From Endotrypanum monterogeii (Eukaryota > Euglenozoa > Kinetoplastea > Trypanosomatida > Trypanosomatidae), in contig CM007345.1 of NCBI GenBank assembly GCA_000333855.2, positions 485,060 to 549,059 of the forward strand: 64,000 nucleotides of DNA. Direction: 5' to 3'. The position numbers and the translations under genes were made by a program. Numbering within the stretch: the stretch's first letter is position 1; each line of letters opens with the position of its first letter. Shown one piece after another: positions 10,801 through 20,234 of the stretch. The notes beneath the pieces are model-generated. The model was not told where the DNA came from. It did no database searches and saw nothing but the letters and a program-made list of their open reading frames with translations.

Positions 10801-11540
10801 TAGTACCCCCCATACCCTACCGCAAGGTCCCCGACCGTGTGTGCCAAGAATTGACCCAGACCATTCTCCTCACCGGATATCGAAGTGGACCCGGCAGTGG
10901 GTAAGGTCGGTGCCGCCCACTCCTGCGGCGGCGTGTTGAGACCACCACGCGGGCTCGAGAGTTGCCCCTCACCAGCACCATCCCCCAGATGTAAACCACA
11001 CGGGACTGTGTGAAAGGGGGTAAGCGAAGTACCCCAGTGGTGCGCCGGGTCGATGTCCCGGATTAGATCCTCGTGGTGTGGTGGTAGCCTATCATCAGAA
11101 GTAGAGGAAGCGCCACCTGGCCCAGTGTGAGGAGGCGGTATCAAATGCACCGGTGATGCTAACGCTGCCAGCGAAGTGGGACGCGCAAAGGCACCCCCCC
11201 CAGCGGCCGCAGCTGTCACTGAAGTGGTGTCATCACCACTGAAAGGGGAAAGGCGGCACAGTGTGCGCAGGTATTCACGCGGCACACATGCCGGTGCACG
11301 AGTAACATACGACAGTAGATCAGGCGAAATTTCTGCCGGAGAACCGAGGGCGGTCGTGGACGTATCAATACCGCCGAAGCCGGGGCCTGAACCTCTCCCC
11401 AAAACACCAGACGCCTCTGCTGCAGCCGCCCCTGCAGAGACAAGAGGGAAAACCCGGTCGAGAATGTAGTACAAGCGCACCTGGCTTGGCGTGGCAGTTG
11501 CGTAAATGCCTGTATCACCAGGCTGTTTGCAGAGAAGCAT
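4827..11540 (-). CDS. MIOS: MIOS/Sea4 homologue, GATOR2 (SEA) complex subunit
   Basis: A protein of 2237 residues. The N-terminal part carries WD40-like blades, for example WDPRNSAILALGRQSGAVQLLD and VQLWDVRMTTRPV. Long Ser/Gly/Ala-rich insertions and acidic runs follow, then an alpha-solenoid with MIOS-like helices (SALQRYVDETSDLQTSLSYA). The last ~110 residues are a cysteine/histidine-rich zinc ribbon containing FGWCSVCLHGGHWCHLREWF and CPVENCPCHC, which closely follows the MIOS C-terminus. GATOR2 relieves GATOR1 inhibition of TORC1 when amino acids are present. The protein is much longer than animal MIOS (about 875 residues) because of low-complexity inserts. The frame extends upstream to 11678 through a CA/TG-derived cysteine-valine run; ATG 11540 is preferred because a pyrimidine tract with AG at 11572-11573 lies between. 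Family assignment is strong from the C-terminus; complex membership is inferred. Confidence 0.82.
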   Translation of the reverse strand: MLLCKQPGDTGIYATATPSQVRLYYILDRVFPLVSAGAAAAEASGVLGRGSGPGFGGIDTSTTALGSPAEISPDLLSYVTRAPACVPREYLRTLCRLSPFSGDDTTSVTAAAAGGGAFARPTSLAALASPVHLIPPPHTGPGGASSTSDDRLPPHHEDLIRDIDPAHHWGTSLTPFHTVPCGLHLGDGAGEGQLSSPRGGLNTPPQEWAAPTLPTAGSTSISGEENGLGQFLAHTVGDLAVGYGGYYAGNSQSLARRAGGGAAHASSTTSGAALSTIPTTLSLSCATDCLLFFVANSEGLSWIGRSDATSLSPLRISTSLQTGRRSAGRYGRSVGGGDSGVVSSTPRLPRPFSANFGVTMNASFPTQSLSTSARAVTPTNAALVVASDEDGDDDDGGGGGGGVGVKYSRRRKCSVGVASPSLIGGAQVDGGGTLSPMAGFPSRRTMVSRHDRIVTASGWDPRNSAILALGRQSGAVQLLDVEYVAGSVDSGCCSSTTTSHDSSEHDTAEPLTSRATGDLGAGPSTLGGGRVVGGTHLAPYAGADHLSYSVVQQRLMLGPVTALDWMPQSHLTVVAARRHDGLGFYAQLLDLRASHDGVTYLGAPPEVFGVPSYARSRDSNAPRVLCSAEHVACHPSQRYVATVGASRLRDIVQLWDVRMTTRPVACQVYTHKGYTSLCWGAAEAGVVLATTRDGGLRAHVFDELAPSRTSLGRSAVVPPQHYGSAASPQSPRGFGSGGASGGRGTGRSHRRRTLSGGILHHQTTSGGEQEVDRWGLNNSNLLHSGCSGTEDELLDDSCSFRSGFSAEGAGAAVLLADRNEAMLHPHVKAQSALKCQLPSRVPAAAVGWVCHPLSEPAKSNALGGAPVIGSGRTHTGGVMSASGTLPAERLNTTRGSASGPLPIHHSGGGRTGDVMARGCRTDLPQLVLLNAANGELYTQVYNPGGSTVTHLDNGTVLVAAGPNAFLSHPSKAYRTASYVHEEAVLDQLERQAAAAAAVTPVSAAVDAASGMTASGVYTPISSGPGSNVVQGLIDGRRGASGRVAVVAPVNQPTISNDGAADGAQSSHARSSSTGGTGVGAPAATASSDTVPAARLKGWPVDFIGLGFLDEVGDEEEEEEEERGTLPVTTALTAKGDYENRITADSSANKQPSSFGAASPTSHVSRAMGTQGGSGTGVSDGTASGVSPRARGRTGTEPALLGAGGAASPKGARRSGTHDTFFLEEESINTLGPLRTPVAVSSHSPSAPTDSVKEAYTATSSASGRVLPKSKTAPVSVPQEVGFSEFHRIERTRHLWWRLRSGFACDPLHNLAVLLREGVDREAYTTFLYGCCAAQLLFPSSVTAPRDSRNTGSVVGPAASSPSVVLSLRQAVPGLLELLASERDSRQQLGLSDTRLSSEFRLDHHRQSLAGASEADVVLGSASPCDNDMIGPIGAMALPSPLFANLSSSMERHGRPPGFPRDPFSAAAAGIRGCLSPQTSHLTGTAMNAGVGRTASSSHAGGTVRQGTAGGAARHGVANRPTYSAAIGMLRELVLQSMGWTTPPPVCIVDRPTGQTAEGGGADTTGDSGAGGAAQAAKLPPLHRSGQPSHPAERFFVQGDGIGQHSLQEALERRVAVLVLLDRHEEAAELLALYGTHNAQYPSIALTLSAARDGQTTLINLATVDSSGVTFWVHLMLTYEELLMHQQFCTTSGSATSPPGQAEASERIRHSASSNARSNTAAMKPVSRFDDCFELAQQKEVVLRLLERYPRLILSDKVALGVALLLPSSYHSGHITNLMEVLQILVEQQYRGSCAIATAAEAPGADIDRARGIDFSTASSPGAAAHQERRVDAQRRLPAGLLSSSAQSSSLCGVASPRSFSDRIPKMPSDTPAYCTVESHRSNPDKVFISPAVVPTASVGNFFPVCGCSLLLVTVVGGVSTDWSALQRYVDETSDLQTSLSYAAVFGDILSSDVYAWRDAYRQLLNNQGFSMWRSQHDLQMVKLVHAREEAGKRGGGGTACGGSIMHTGGVMGAAGSTVPCGGVASDAAAGAPASGHGAVLLGTGIPRTKGFPSALGSLGGDLGTASGPSTAAAMMLTQTAMMMERTLNRFAQTTATTATDRDRSLREISTAVGGANSVASEAHHRGVELRCNCGQAMHATARSKSTITSMTSTNMSRKQLIPCGNPECRQWQTPMCTVCGERMEHRATELPPGRFFGWCSVCLHGGHWCHLREWFSKHTKCPVENCPCHCCDSVHLS

Positions 11541-13221
11541 GTTTCTCTCGCCCAGCGAAGGGAACTGAATACTCGTGAGAAATAAAACACACGCAGGAGC
11601 ATCAGAAGGGGAGGGGATAAAACGATAAGACGAAGAAAAACCACACCGTACCTCCCTCACACAGACACACACACACACACCAACGAGAGCCAGTCGAAGG
11701 GCGGTGCAACAAAAAAAAAATGCTAGAGAGGGTACAAGAAGATGTGTGTGTGTGTGGGGGGGGGGGGGGGATGTCCTCCTTCACGTAATTCTACGAAGAG
11801 AGAATACGGATCACTTTACGTACCGCTCCAGCAAGGATGGTGCTGCTGTGGTGATGGCAACACCAGTTGAAATATTCGATAGTGAGAGAAGGCAAAGGGT
11901 TGTGGACAACACCACCAGAGAGGGGGAAGGGAGAGCGAGGCGTGGAGAACAAGGCGGCAACGTGCAGTGGACGTAGTGTTACGTCCGTGTGGCAGTACGT
12001 GTCTTTCGTCTTCTTTGCACGTGACTCGCAGAAGAGTGGCAATGCAAATAGATGCGAAAGGAAGGGGCAGGGAGTTCTCTGCGGAACACGCCGTCGATCC
12101 CTTTGGAATCATCTTATCATTCTCTCTTCAACAGATTGCATGAGCCAACACCGCAAGTTCTTGAGAAGACTGAAGAAAGGCTCTACTGACACAACAGTTT
12201 TTTTTTTTTTTTGCGTTTCGCTAAGCAACTGGTGAGGACACGCGTACGTCTACAGATGAATCCCTTTTTATGAGTTTGTTTGTTTGTTTCTTTTGTTTCC
12301 CTGATGAGAAACGATGTCTGGGGTGGAAAGTTACCTCCTCTTATTGCTTCTCCGTTTGAAAGAAAAATAAAACCTAATGCAAGTCGTTCACATTTCTTCA
12401 CTCACTTCGCATATCCCCGACAACAGACCGCCACACACACACACACACACACAAAAAAAAAAAAACCTCCCCACTCAGTCCGAATAGTCATGGTCTCGTG
12501 TCTGCATCGCTCACGATTGTCGACGATAACCGAAGCAGCAGCAATACTAGCGGTAAAAATAGAAATTTAAAAAATCAAAACACACGAGGACTGCAGTTTG
12601 ACAAGCAAAGGGTCGAAAGCGGGAGGTGAATCATCTCGATAAAAATTACTCATGAGCAGTCGGTTTTGGAACGTGGGGAGACCCACGGAGGGGAGAACAG
12701 CAGGGCAGGGCAGGAGGGAGGAGGAGGGGTGGCAAGCGACGTGACATCACACGAGTGATGAACGTGAACGCATCAGTTTCTCTCCAAAGGGGAGAAACAC
12801 TGGCTCTCACTGAGTCCAGACACAACGATACAGAAGAAGACGCACAAACACGAATCTTCTGGGGAGACCAGAATGGAGTGTGTATAAAAGAGTTGACGAC
12901 GACGACGACGACGACGGGGAAAAGAAGAAAAAGTTGAAAAAAAAAAAAAAGCAGAAATGGGTAAGATTTGAGCACACAACACAGCAAGAGAAAAGTACAT
13001 GTACATACCTATAGAAACATATTCAAGCATGCCCTCTTCTCTTTTGTTGTTGTTGTTGTTGTTGTTGTTCGATGACTACTACCAAGATTACTTTACTCTC
13101 GTGTGCCCAGATGTACTGCCCTGTTTTACTATCACCTCCCCCTACCCTTCCCTACCCCCTGCCCTGCAAGGAAATACGCCCACTCACCCATTCCACACCC
13201 CTTGTACATCGGAAAACAGTT

Positions 13222-13252
<31 letters not shown>

Positions 13253-13453
13253 ACACACACACCAGAGAGAGGGAAAAGACTGCATACACGTACGCATGTC
13301 GGTGCACTGGTAGAACATGGGCAATGGACCATGCACCCCTGTCTGGTAAAGGCGCCTAGGTGTGAACAGGGCTATCGCACGCACAGAGACATCAACATAC
13401 ACCCGCGTGCAGCCACCTAAGGGATGGCTTGTCACCACACAAACAGCCGCGCC
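11541..13453. other. Intergenic region upstream of the MIOS gene
   Basis: No gene recognised in 1.9 kb. It contains a CA tract (11663-11680), a TG run followed by a G run (about 11741-11770), a T run (12199-12212), a CA tract with an A run (12432-12464), a GAC trinucleotide run (about 12896-12916), an A run (12937-12950), a GTT run (13044-13069) and a CA tract (13229-13262). The left part should be the 5' flank of the MIOS gene and the right part the 3' UTR of the BSD gene. Confidence 0.7.
11572..11640 (-). promoter_or_regulatory. Predicted trans-splice acceptor for the MIOS gene
   Basis: On the transcribed strand a T/C-rich stretch (about 11600-11640, containing ATCCCCTCCCCTTC) is followed by the AG dinucleotide at 11572-11573. 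This would give a gene-specific leader of about 31 nt before ATG 11540. It argues against the upstream in-frame extension. Prediction from sequence pattern only. Confidence 0.45.
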
Positions 13454-15040
13454 TTACTCGCAACCTGAATTAATGTTCACCCACGTATCCTCATCCTCTG
13501 TCACAGCGGAGAGCACCTCCCCACTGTTACTGTGCGCAAAGGAGAGAGTCTGGTTAGGTTTGGGGTTGCTCGGAGGAGGCGTCAAGGTGGTATCTGTGAA
13601 TGATGTAGGGGTCCTCCCATCTCTGGCAGACGACGTGGCAGCCGCAGCATCGGCGAGAGAGGCAGGAGAGGCAGGAGAAGCAGGGGAAGCATCGATGTGG
13701 CGCACCGGTGTCATCACTGTCGATGAGTCAACCGCACTCCCCTTTGCTGAGGGCTCCGCAGCGGGAAGTGGAGGCGGCATGGTGAGCTCTGCTGGAGCCT
13801 CTATTCCGTTCTCTTCCAACACACGCAGAAGCTGCGCAACACGGCGCCGCTCCTGGCGAAGTGCCTCCTGCAACTCTTGCACCACCAACTCAAGGTCAGC
13901 GATCTGCCGACGCGGGCTTCGGAAATTCACTAGGCCCGTTGGTTCGACGTTGGTGGCATCTACGCCGAGCTCATCTGTCACCTCGCCGTCGGCGCTGCTA
14001 AGGCGCGATACGTCACCCACCACGACGTTGTTCAGTGCGTTGTCTATCTCTGCCACGAAACCACTAGCCGCTGTAATGACGCGCCTTGCAAACAAAGGAA
14101 CTGGACCGAAGTCACTGGAGTCATTGTTTGCCCCACGCTCATCCCTCATCGGCAACGCATGCGACGGCGACACCGCTGAGTGTGACGATGACAATGATGA
14201 TGACGATGATGATGGCGATGATTCGCAGGTGCGGCCGGGGCTGCTGTTCTTCACAGACTCGAAGCGGCGCTGCGCATGCGACAGACGGAGCTGCATCAAA
14301 CGGAAAAAATAGCGATCAAAAAACTCGTCTTGAGTTATGCAGCCTGGCGCAATCCCCTGCATCCCGGAATGATACGAGCAGGATGACCGCTCATCAGCAG
14401 CGGCAACGGTGACAGCAGCCTTGGTCTCACCCGCTCCAAGATTCAAACCGGAAGCCGCCTGCGTCGACTGTCGCCACCTTTGTGATGTCGCCGGTGATCT
14501 GGAGGCGTTGGTGCCCGAACTCACCGTATCACCCACGAGAGAGAGATACCGCTCCAAAACCAGCTTATTCTGGCACAGAAGCTTCTTGCGTGCCTTGTGA
14601 GCCAGCTCGTTAGGAGAGTCAACAGAGCGGTGGTTCGGCGTCGAGACGCGTAGTGGAGGCTGCTCAGACGCTTCAGTAGATGCATAATCCTCTGAGTCGC
14701 TGGCGACGGTGTCCGCTGATTCTTCTGGTTGGCAACGGAGCGCGTTTGCACTGCTCAGCGGGTTTGACCTTGCCCACGACGCAAAGGCCTCCTCCTCTTC
14801 TGCTGTAATGGGCGTCGTGTATGTCACCTCTGAGCCTTGCAAGCGGCGAAGAAGGGAATTCGGTATGGGCATATCCCTGACGATCTCCTCGAGAGCCTCG
14901 TCGCCTGCGCAGAAAGGACCGCTGCCGCCTCCGCCGACGACATTAGAGGCCACGTGCTCGAGGTAGCCCATAATCCCTGCTGACTCGGACCTGAGCGACT
15001 CGGTCAACTCCAAAAAATCCTGCGAGAACGTCGCCCACAT
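13454..15040 (-). CDS. BSD-domain protein (BSDC1/SYAP1-like)
   Basis: A protein of 528 residues. The N-terminus (MWATFSQDFLELTESL) resembles the amphipathic helix region before the BSD domain in BSDC1-type proteins. The BSD-like part includes EEEEAFASWARSNP at about residues 80-95. After a Ser-rich insertion comes the diagnostic aromatic motif DEFFDRYFFRLMQL near residues 238-251. A leucine-rich coiled coil (DLELVVQELQEALRQERRRV) lies near residues 385-420. BSD domains occur in TFIIH p62 and in membrane-trafficking proteins; this arrangement is closer to the latter, but the cellular role is not established. The frame extends upstream only through a GTG at 15085, so the first ATG (15040) is used, about 90 nt after a strong pyrimidine tract and AG. 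Confidence 0.65.
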   Translation of the reverse strand: MWATFSQDFLELTESLRSESAGIMGYLEHVASNVVGGGGSGPFCAGDEALEEIVRDMPIPNSLLRRLQGSEVTYTTPITAEEEEAFASWARSNPLSSANALRCQPEESADTVASDSEDYASTEASEQPPLRVSTPNHRSVDSPNELAHKARKKLLCQNKLVLERYLSLVGDTVSSGTNASRSPATSQRWRQSTQAASGLNLGAGETKAAVTVAAADERSSCSYHSGMQGIAPGCITQDEFFDRYFFRLMQLRLSHAQRRFESVKNSSPGRTCESSPSSSSSSLSSSHSAVSPSHALPMRDERGANNDSSDFGPVPLFARRVITAASGFVAEIDNALNNVVVGDVSRLSSADGEVTDELGVDATNVEPTGLVNFRSPRRQIADLELVVQELQEALRQERRRVAQLLRVLEENGIEAPAELTMPPPLPAAEPSAKGSAVDSSTVMTPVRHIDASPASPASPASLADAAAATSSARDGRTPTSFTDTTLTPPPSNPKPNQTLSFAHSNSGEVLSAVTEDEDTWVNINSGCE

Positions 15041-15635
15041 TTTGCTCTTTCGATTTGTCGTTGCTTTTGATCTACGAAGTCGCACAGTCTAACTACACGG
15101 AATGGTGTTGACGCCCACAACCCTTCCTCGCTTGAAGAGGGAAGAAAAAAAAAGGGAGGAAGGAGGAAGAAACAGACTGCACTCTGCTGCACGTCCACGT
15201 GCAGCGACACAGCAAACAATACAAGGGTGTTTCCTTTCCGAGTGAGAAACAAATTTCAAAAGGTGACAGTGGTTCGTCAAGCGCAGATCACCATCAGCGA
15301 CAAGGGGCTGGACTGCGGGAAAAAAAAAGATATCCTAGTAGGTGTATGGTGTTGGGCGGAGCGGGGGAAGGTAGAGAGCCAGAGCCCGGTGAATCAAACC
15401 GCAGAAGAAGAATGGAGAGGGATATAAAATTGTAAGTGAGTGTCTTGGTTGACCGATGAAGATACTGGAAAATTATTTAGATGAAAATAAAGCGGCTCGC
15501 CAGTCGAAGTCCAAAAACAAAAAAAAACTGAATGAAGAGGTAGAAAGAGTTCGCGTGGGATGTTTGTGTGTGTGTTAGCAACTGCTGCATATGTCAGTGA
15601 GTGTTGTATGAGAAAAACGGAGAAATACAAAAGAA

Positions 15636-15667
<32 letters not shown>

Positions 15668-16003
15668 TGACAAGAAATGATCGAATACTGAAAGATCGAT
15701 CGACATCGACATGGACCACACGTCCATTTGCTGCACGACATACCACAGAGAACACATTTACGCATGAGTGTCAAAGATGAAGTGCTGCCAACTGCTCACA
15801 TAAATATGTGTATGTATGCGCAAAAGGTGAACCGTGATTCGTTTTTTTTCAAGTGGGACCCCATGCGCACTAGACCCGAGTCGGTGCGCGTGTGTCACAC
15901 GCGCACCATGAGTACGCAGCCGAGCAAACGAGCCCCTCCACTCCAATGCCAGCCCGCAGAATTCAGCGGGAGGGAAGGGAGGAAGGAAGGGGTGCGCTGT
16001 GAA

Positions 16004-16034
<31 letters not shown>

Positions 16035-16315
16035 TAATACTCGCCTACCCTATACGCCCCCTTTGCTCCTGCCCTCTTCTCGTCTTTCAAAACAAGCACA
16101 CACGTGTATAACGGGCAAAAGTAAAAAATAGGAGGGAGGGGGAGACAAAGGGAAGTAGAGACGGTGATTGGTGAGGCCACGACACATTTCGCCTTCAACG
16201 CCATCCATATGATTTGGGATCCCATTTTTTTTTTTACCAGAGCGCACAGGCACACACAAGCACGCGTGCCATCATGCCAAACCGACCACCACCGTCCACT
16301 ACGACACCTACGCAT

Positions 16316-16349
<34 letters not shown>

Positions 16350-16409
16350 CCATGCAGAGGCGTCCTCCCCCTCCCCCCCCCCTGCTTCTTCACAGAACAA
16401 CATTAATGA
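15041..16409. other. Intergenic region between the cullin and BSD genes
   Basis: No gene recognised. It contains TA runs at about 15637-15663 and 16005-16035, and a CA tract at 16319-16348 close to the cullin stop. The strong pyrimidine tract of the BSD gene is at its left end. Small frames here come from the repeats. Confidence 0.7.
15131..15173 (-). promoter_or_regulatory. Predicted trans-splice acceptor for the BSD gene
   Basis: The transcribed strand reads an almost pure pyrimidine tract of about 38 nt, containing CCTTCCTCCCTTTTTTTTTC, and then the first AG at 15131-15132. This would leave a 5' UTR of about 90 nt before ATG 15040. It is one of the clearest trypanosomatid-style splice signals in the window. 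Confidence 0.55.
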
Positions 16410-19400
16410 CTATGCCGAGTAGACGTATGTGCTGTCCTTCTTACGCACTACAAACCCGCGCTCAAATAGTTTGTCAAGAGCTTTCTTTAGCGCCACAGTG
16501 GTCACCGGAAAGGGAACCTGCGCCGCTACAGCACTAACCAAGGTCGCGTGGTCTATCGTTCGCTGCGCCTTCAAGCAGCTCACGATGGCCACCTCTATCA
16601 GGTGACTCCCGTTGTCTGCGGTGCGCCCAGCACGATTAGGGTTGTCGAGGTCTGCAACTGCTGTAGCACGCATCCGCGTCTGATGCGGGATACGCACCTT
16701 ACTGGTGGCAGACGTGAAGTTCAGATTCAGCCGCACTACATCCGAGGGGGCAAGTGCGCAGCCCAAAGACCCAACCGTTGTGAGGCCAATCGAGGCGGGT
16801 GGAGGCGACGCGGACGCCCCCTCAGCTCTCGTCACACTCGCATTGACATCGCACTCCGACTCTTTCGACTTTGCTGGCACACTACCAGCTGCTGCTGGTG
16901 TCTCACGTAAGACAAGGCGAAACCGTGGGTGGCACAGTCCTTGGAGCGAGCACAGGGACTCCTGGTTGGTCATACATATGCCCGCAGCATCACACAGATT
17001 CTGAAGTGTAACAGAGGTGACGCCGCGGTCGTAGAGTGCATCTAGCTGCATCAAAAGCACGCACTGTGTGTATGTGCCGGTGAGCATCAGCAAGGGACTC
17101 TGCGATGTCAGTCGCGTGAGCAATGTGGCGCTGCCTAGCGTAAGCTGCCATTTGAGGTGGCGATTCGGAAACCGAGAAGTGTAGAAGGCCGTAACTTTCT
17201 GCGTGATGGTCTGCACCGCAGGCGGGATATACATATCTTTGGGCATTGGCGGGCACGAAGGCCAGTAGCTCTGCGTCAGGATAAAGAGATGTGTATCGGG
17301 GCCTTTCGCCTCGGACACCAGTGGACCCACCGCCACGTCATCGGCGCCTTCCTCGGTGGACAGCTGCTGCGACTCCCTCTGCTCCTGAACCCATGCCTTG
17401 TACTGCGCTGTCAGGTCCGTGGAAGAGGACAGGTCGGTCAACATGCCCTCGAATTTTGAGGTGGAGGAAAGGCCGCAGATGTCCCGCAGGAAACAAATGA
17501 ATTTACCCTCTGCGGTACTGTTCAGCTTACGGTGCACATATAAGCAGCGCTTGGCGAAGTCTCGCCAGTAGGCCGCCTCGAAGAGGTCCTTCTTCGGGTG
17601 ATAAGAATAGATGTACGCAATGCGGCGCAACGCCGATGTCGCCTCCTTCACCTCCGCCGGAAGCGGCGGGGCGTGACGCAATGCAGCCGCGCCCATTGAA
17701 GCGTCGCCCGGCGCAGTCCCACCCACCCCCTGAGTCAGTTCATCTCTGCCTGATGAGGCGTTGTCGTCCTCCTCGGCTCCTGCAAGGGCTTGAGAATTTG
17801 AAGAACCTGGCGGGTGCGATAGAGGCAATGCTCCCTCGGCGCGGCGCCGGCGCAAAGGTGAAGATAACTCGTCGTCTTTGTTTTCAACATCATCACTCGG
17901 GTTCTCGACCGCCGTAGACGTTGTTGACACTGAGGAGCCAATGGGCACGTGCCCCACCTCGACCTCCCTCATGATCGCGTCAAGGTATGCAGCGAGTTGC
18001 TCCGAGAAGGCCTGCGGGTATGCCTCGAGAATCGTCTGAAGGTCCTCGTGTAGCGCCACCTTGAATTCCCTTTCGCACTCTGCAAAGCATTTTTCAACAG
18101 TGAGACTGCCCTGCTCCAGCAGACCCAGCAGGTGTCGTACCCCCAGAAACGGACGCTCACGTGCAGGCACTCGAGCCGCAGCAGGCGTGACCTTGGTCGA
18201 ATGCGGTACTAGCTCCTCCATAATCCGCTGGCCACAATCGATCAAATACTCGTGAAATAAACCAGAGACGATGGGGGAACTTCGCACCCGCTTGCTGAGA
18301 GACAAAAGCCGCCATGCCAGGCGCAACGAGCCGTACTGCTCCTCTTCCATGAGGGAGACAAAGTCGCGCTTCAGGATTTCTCTGCCCACCCTACTGATCA
18401 GCGAATCCTGAATCGCCTCCTCCAACATCGGTGCTGTGCCGACATGGAGCAAAGATGTTGACATGGGCCCGGCCTGCTTGAGGGCACCATCACAGAACAT
18501 GAAAAACACCGGTGCATTGAGCTCATCCTCCCACAAGCGGCGGGCAACATTCTCATAATGACCACGCACAACACGTACAACTGTCGGCTCCACCTGCTTC
18601 GCGTAGCTCTGGGTGGCGAGGGTGAGCTGAGCAAATAGCCGCAACAGACGCTGTCGGAGCGGCTTGTCCAGTGAGGCGAGAGACGATGGACACGACAAAA
18701 CCGTAAGCGACGCAGACTCTATGCTTCCGAGCGGAGTCGCCGAGGCCTTCAACCGCATCGCACTTGCACTGGAAGCCGCTAAGTGCTTCTCCAGAAGATC
18801 GGCCGCACCAGACGCGCACGCAGAGCGGCACGCCGAGAGAAGCGACTCCGTCTCTGCCTCCAGTTCCGCCTTCAGCACAGTGACGTACCCTTTGAGCGCC
18901 GTCTCACAGAACTGCGGGTTACTTTGGAGCACCTCACAAACCTTGTGGTTGGCGGCGGCAGCGAGAGAGCGCGGCACTTCGTTCCCTATTTGCGTGGAGC
19001 ACCACTGATCTGCATAGACCCACACGTACGAGAGCTCCCTCAAACCCTGTTGCAACCGCTCCCAGTACGTGACAAGCTGCGACAACACCTGAACCGATCC
19101 CAACGTCCGGTGCGCCATCCCCTCATCAGCCTCCTCATCGTTGTCTGTGTCACTATTTGTCACTCCCTGAACCTTGTCGGTGCTCGGGGGCAGCCGCTGT
19201 AGTTGCGCCGCCAGCACCGTCACGCATCGCTGCGCGTACTCCCACGCAGCGCTTTGGAGCTCCTCCACTAATGAGGAACCGAGATCGTGGTCCACAAGGG
19301 CTCGCACACTGCGTAGAACTGCCTCCGGAGAGTAGTCGACGAAGTGGCGCTGAGGTATCCTACAGTCTGCCGCTGTGTCTAGGACAGCATGCAACATACT

Positions 19401-19565
19401 CCTGGCGGAGGCTTGATCTTGCTTCTGCGTAGATGAGACCGAAGATGACTGCGATGCTGACGCACATGATGAGCTCACCTTTGTCGCTACATGATGCTCC
19501 TGTGAGAGCGGCTGCTCAGGCAGCAGCGTCACCTGGAAAGACGGCAGAGGGGGGCGGGGAAACAT
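16410..19565 (-). CDS. Cullin-family ubiquitin ligase scaffold
   Basis: A protein of 1051 residues. The C-terminal half carries cullin homology: KFEGMLTDLSSSTDL, then YIPPAVQTITQKVTAFY, then HLKWQLTLGSATL. It ends with a winged helix, IVSCLKAQRTIDHATLV to the terminal STYVYSA. Lys ~999 in that helix occupies the position neddylated in canonical cullins, which separates it from APC2. Cullins scaffold RING E3 ligases: RBX binds the C-terminal part and the N-terminal repeats bind substrate adaptors. The protein is longer than typical cullins (about 750-900) because of a Ser/Asp-rich insertion around residues 570-650. The frame extends upstream to 19862 through a Thr-His run encoded by a TG tract; ATG 19565 is chosen because the extension is repeat-derived. 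The subtype (CUL1, CUL3 or CUL4-like) cannot be decided here. Confidence 0.8.
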   Translation of the reverse strand: MFPRPPLPSFQVTLLPEQPLSQEHHVATKVSSSCASASQSSSVSSTQKQDQASARSMLHAVLDTAADCRIPQRHFVDYSPEAVLRSVRALVDHDLGSSLVEELQSAAWEYAQRCVTVLAAQLQRLPPSTDKVQGVTNSDTDNDEEADEGMAHRTLGSVQVLSQLVTYWERLQQGLRELSYVWVYADQWCSTQIGNEVPRSLAAAANHKVCEVLQSNPQFCETALKGYVTVLKAELEAETESLLSACRSACASGAADLLEKHLAASSASAMRLKASATPLGSIESASLTVLSCPSSLASLDKPLRQRLLRLFAQLTLATQSYAKQVEPTVVRVVRGHYENVARRLWEDELNAPVFFMFCDGALKQAGPMSTSLLHVGTAPMLEEAIQDSLISRVGREILKRDFVSLMEEEQYGSLRLAWRLLSLSKRVRSSPIVSGLFHEYLIDCGQRIMEELVPHSTKVTPAAARVPARERPFLGVRHLLGLLEQGSLTVEKCFAECEREFKVALHEDLQTILEAYPQAFSEQLAAYLDAIMREVEVGHVPIGSSVSTTSTAVENPSDDVENKDDELSSPLRRRRAEGALPLSHPPGSSNSQALAGAEEDDNASSGRDELTQGVGGTAPGDASMGAAALRHAPPLPAEVKEATSALRRIAYIYSYHPKKDLFEAAYWRDFAKRCLYVHRKLNSTAEGKFICFLRDICGLSSTSKFEGMLTDLSSSTDLTAQYKAWVQEQRESQQLSTEEGADDVAVGPLVSEAKGPDTHLFILTQSYWPSCPPMPKDMYIPPAVQTITQKVTAFYTSRFPNRHLKWQLTLGSATLLTRLTSQSPLLMLTGTYTQCVLLMQLDALYDRGVTSVTLQNLCDAAGICMTNQESLCSLQGLCHPRFRLVLRETPAAAGSVPAKSKESECDVNASVTRAEGASASPPPASIGLTTVGSLGCALAPSDVVRLNLNFTSATSKVRIPHQTRMRATAVADLDNPNRAGRTADNGSHLIEVAIVSCLKAQRTIDHATLVSAVAAQVPFPVTTVALKKALDKLFERGFVVRKKDSTYVYSA

Positions 19566-20187
19566 CGTCAGAGAAATACCAAATATGCACACACACCCAG
19601 AGATATTTATGTGTGGATTTATTGACTTGTATGCGGTCGATGGGTGATGGACTGTCAACAATAAGCGGAGGCAGTCAACGCACGCTTTGTATGTATGTGT
19701 GTGTGTGTGTGTGTGTGTGCGGAATGGTGAAAAAAAAAACATGATGCAAAGTAAAACAAACGAGACACGCATATCGAGGGTAGGGGCGGGCACGCATTCA
19801 CACAAGGCAAGTGCTGTCGGCGAGGTGTAGCTGCTGACCCCAGAAAAAGAGGAGGGACGCAAAGGCGCGCACGCTCACACAGTGCATTAACAGAAACAAG
19901 AGAGGGAGCGAACCTCAAAGCCGACGCACCACCCAGAAAAAGCGGTGCCGGGATGTTCTCCCCACAGTTCTGCCACAGAGGACGCACACACACAGTTGCA
20001 CACCTCTTCAAAGACTTCTCCATGACACCTCGTCGGCTCGTCCTCGCTTCTCACTGTTAATACCCTCTCCGACCTTCTTCCCCGCGTCGGCAGGTATCCT
20101 TTTTATTATTATTAGTATCAAGACGTTTTCTGTTGCATTTCTTGAGAAGACTTCGGGGATACTACGTAAGGGAGAGAAACAGTGCCG

Positions 20188-20234
<47 letters not shown>

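Noticed and set aside
11541..11678. Cys-Val repeat extension of the MIOS gene
   Set aside because: Encoded by the CA tract upstream of the predicted splice acceptor, so not in the mature coding region.
13362..14312. A 316-codon plus-strand open frame antisense to the BSD gene
   Set aside because: Low-complexity translation (runs of Asp, Gly-Glu-Ala) with no family resemblance; it is the GC-rich shadow of the minus-strand gene.
19566..19862. N-terminal extension of the cullin containing hydrophobic and Thr-His runs
   Set aside because: Encoded by a TG tract and T-rich leader; a likely splice acceptor near 19683 falls inside it.
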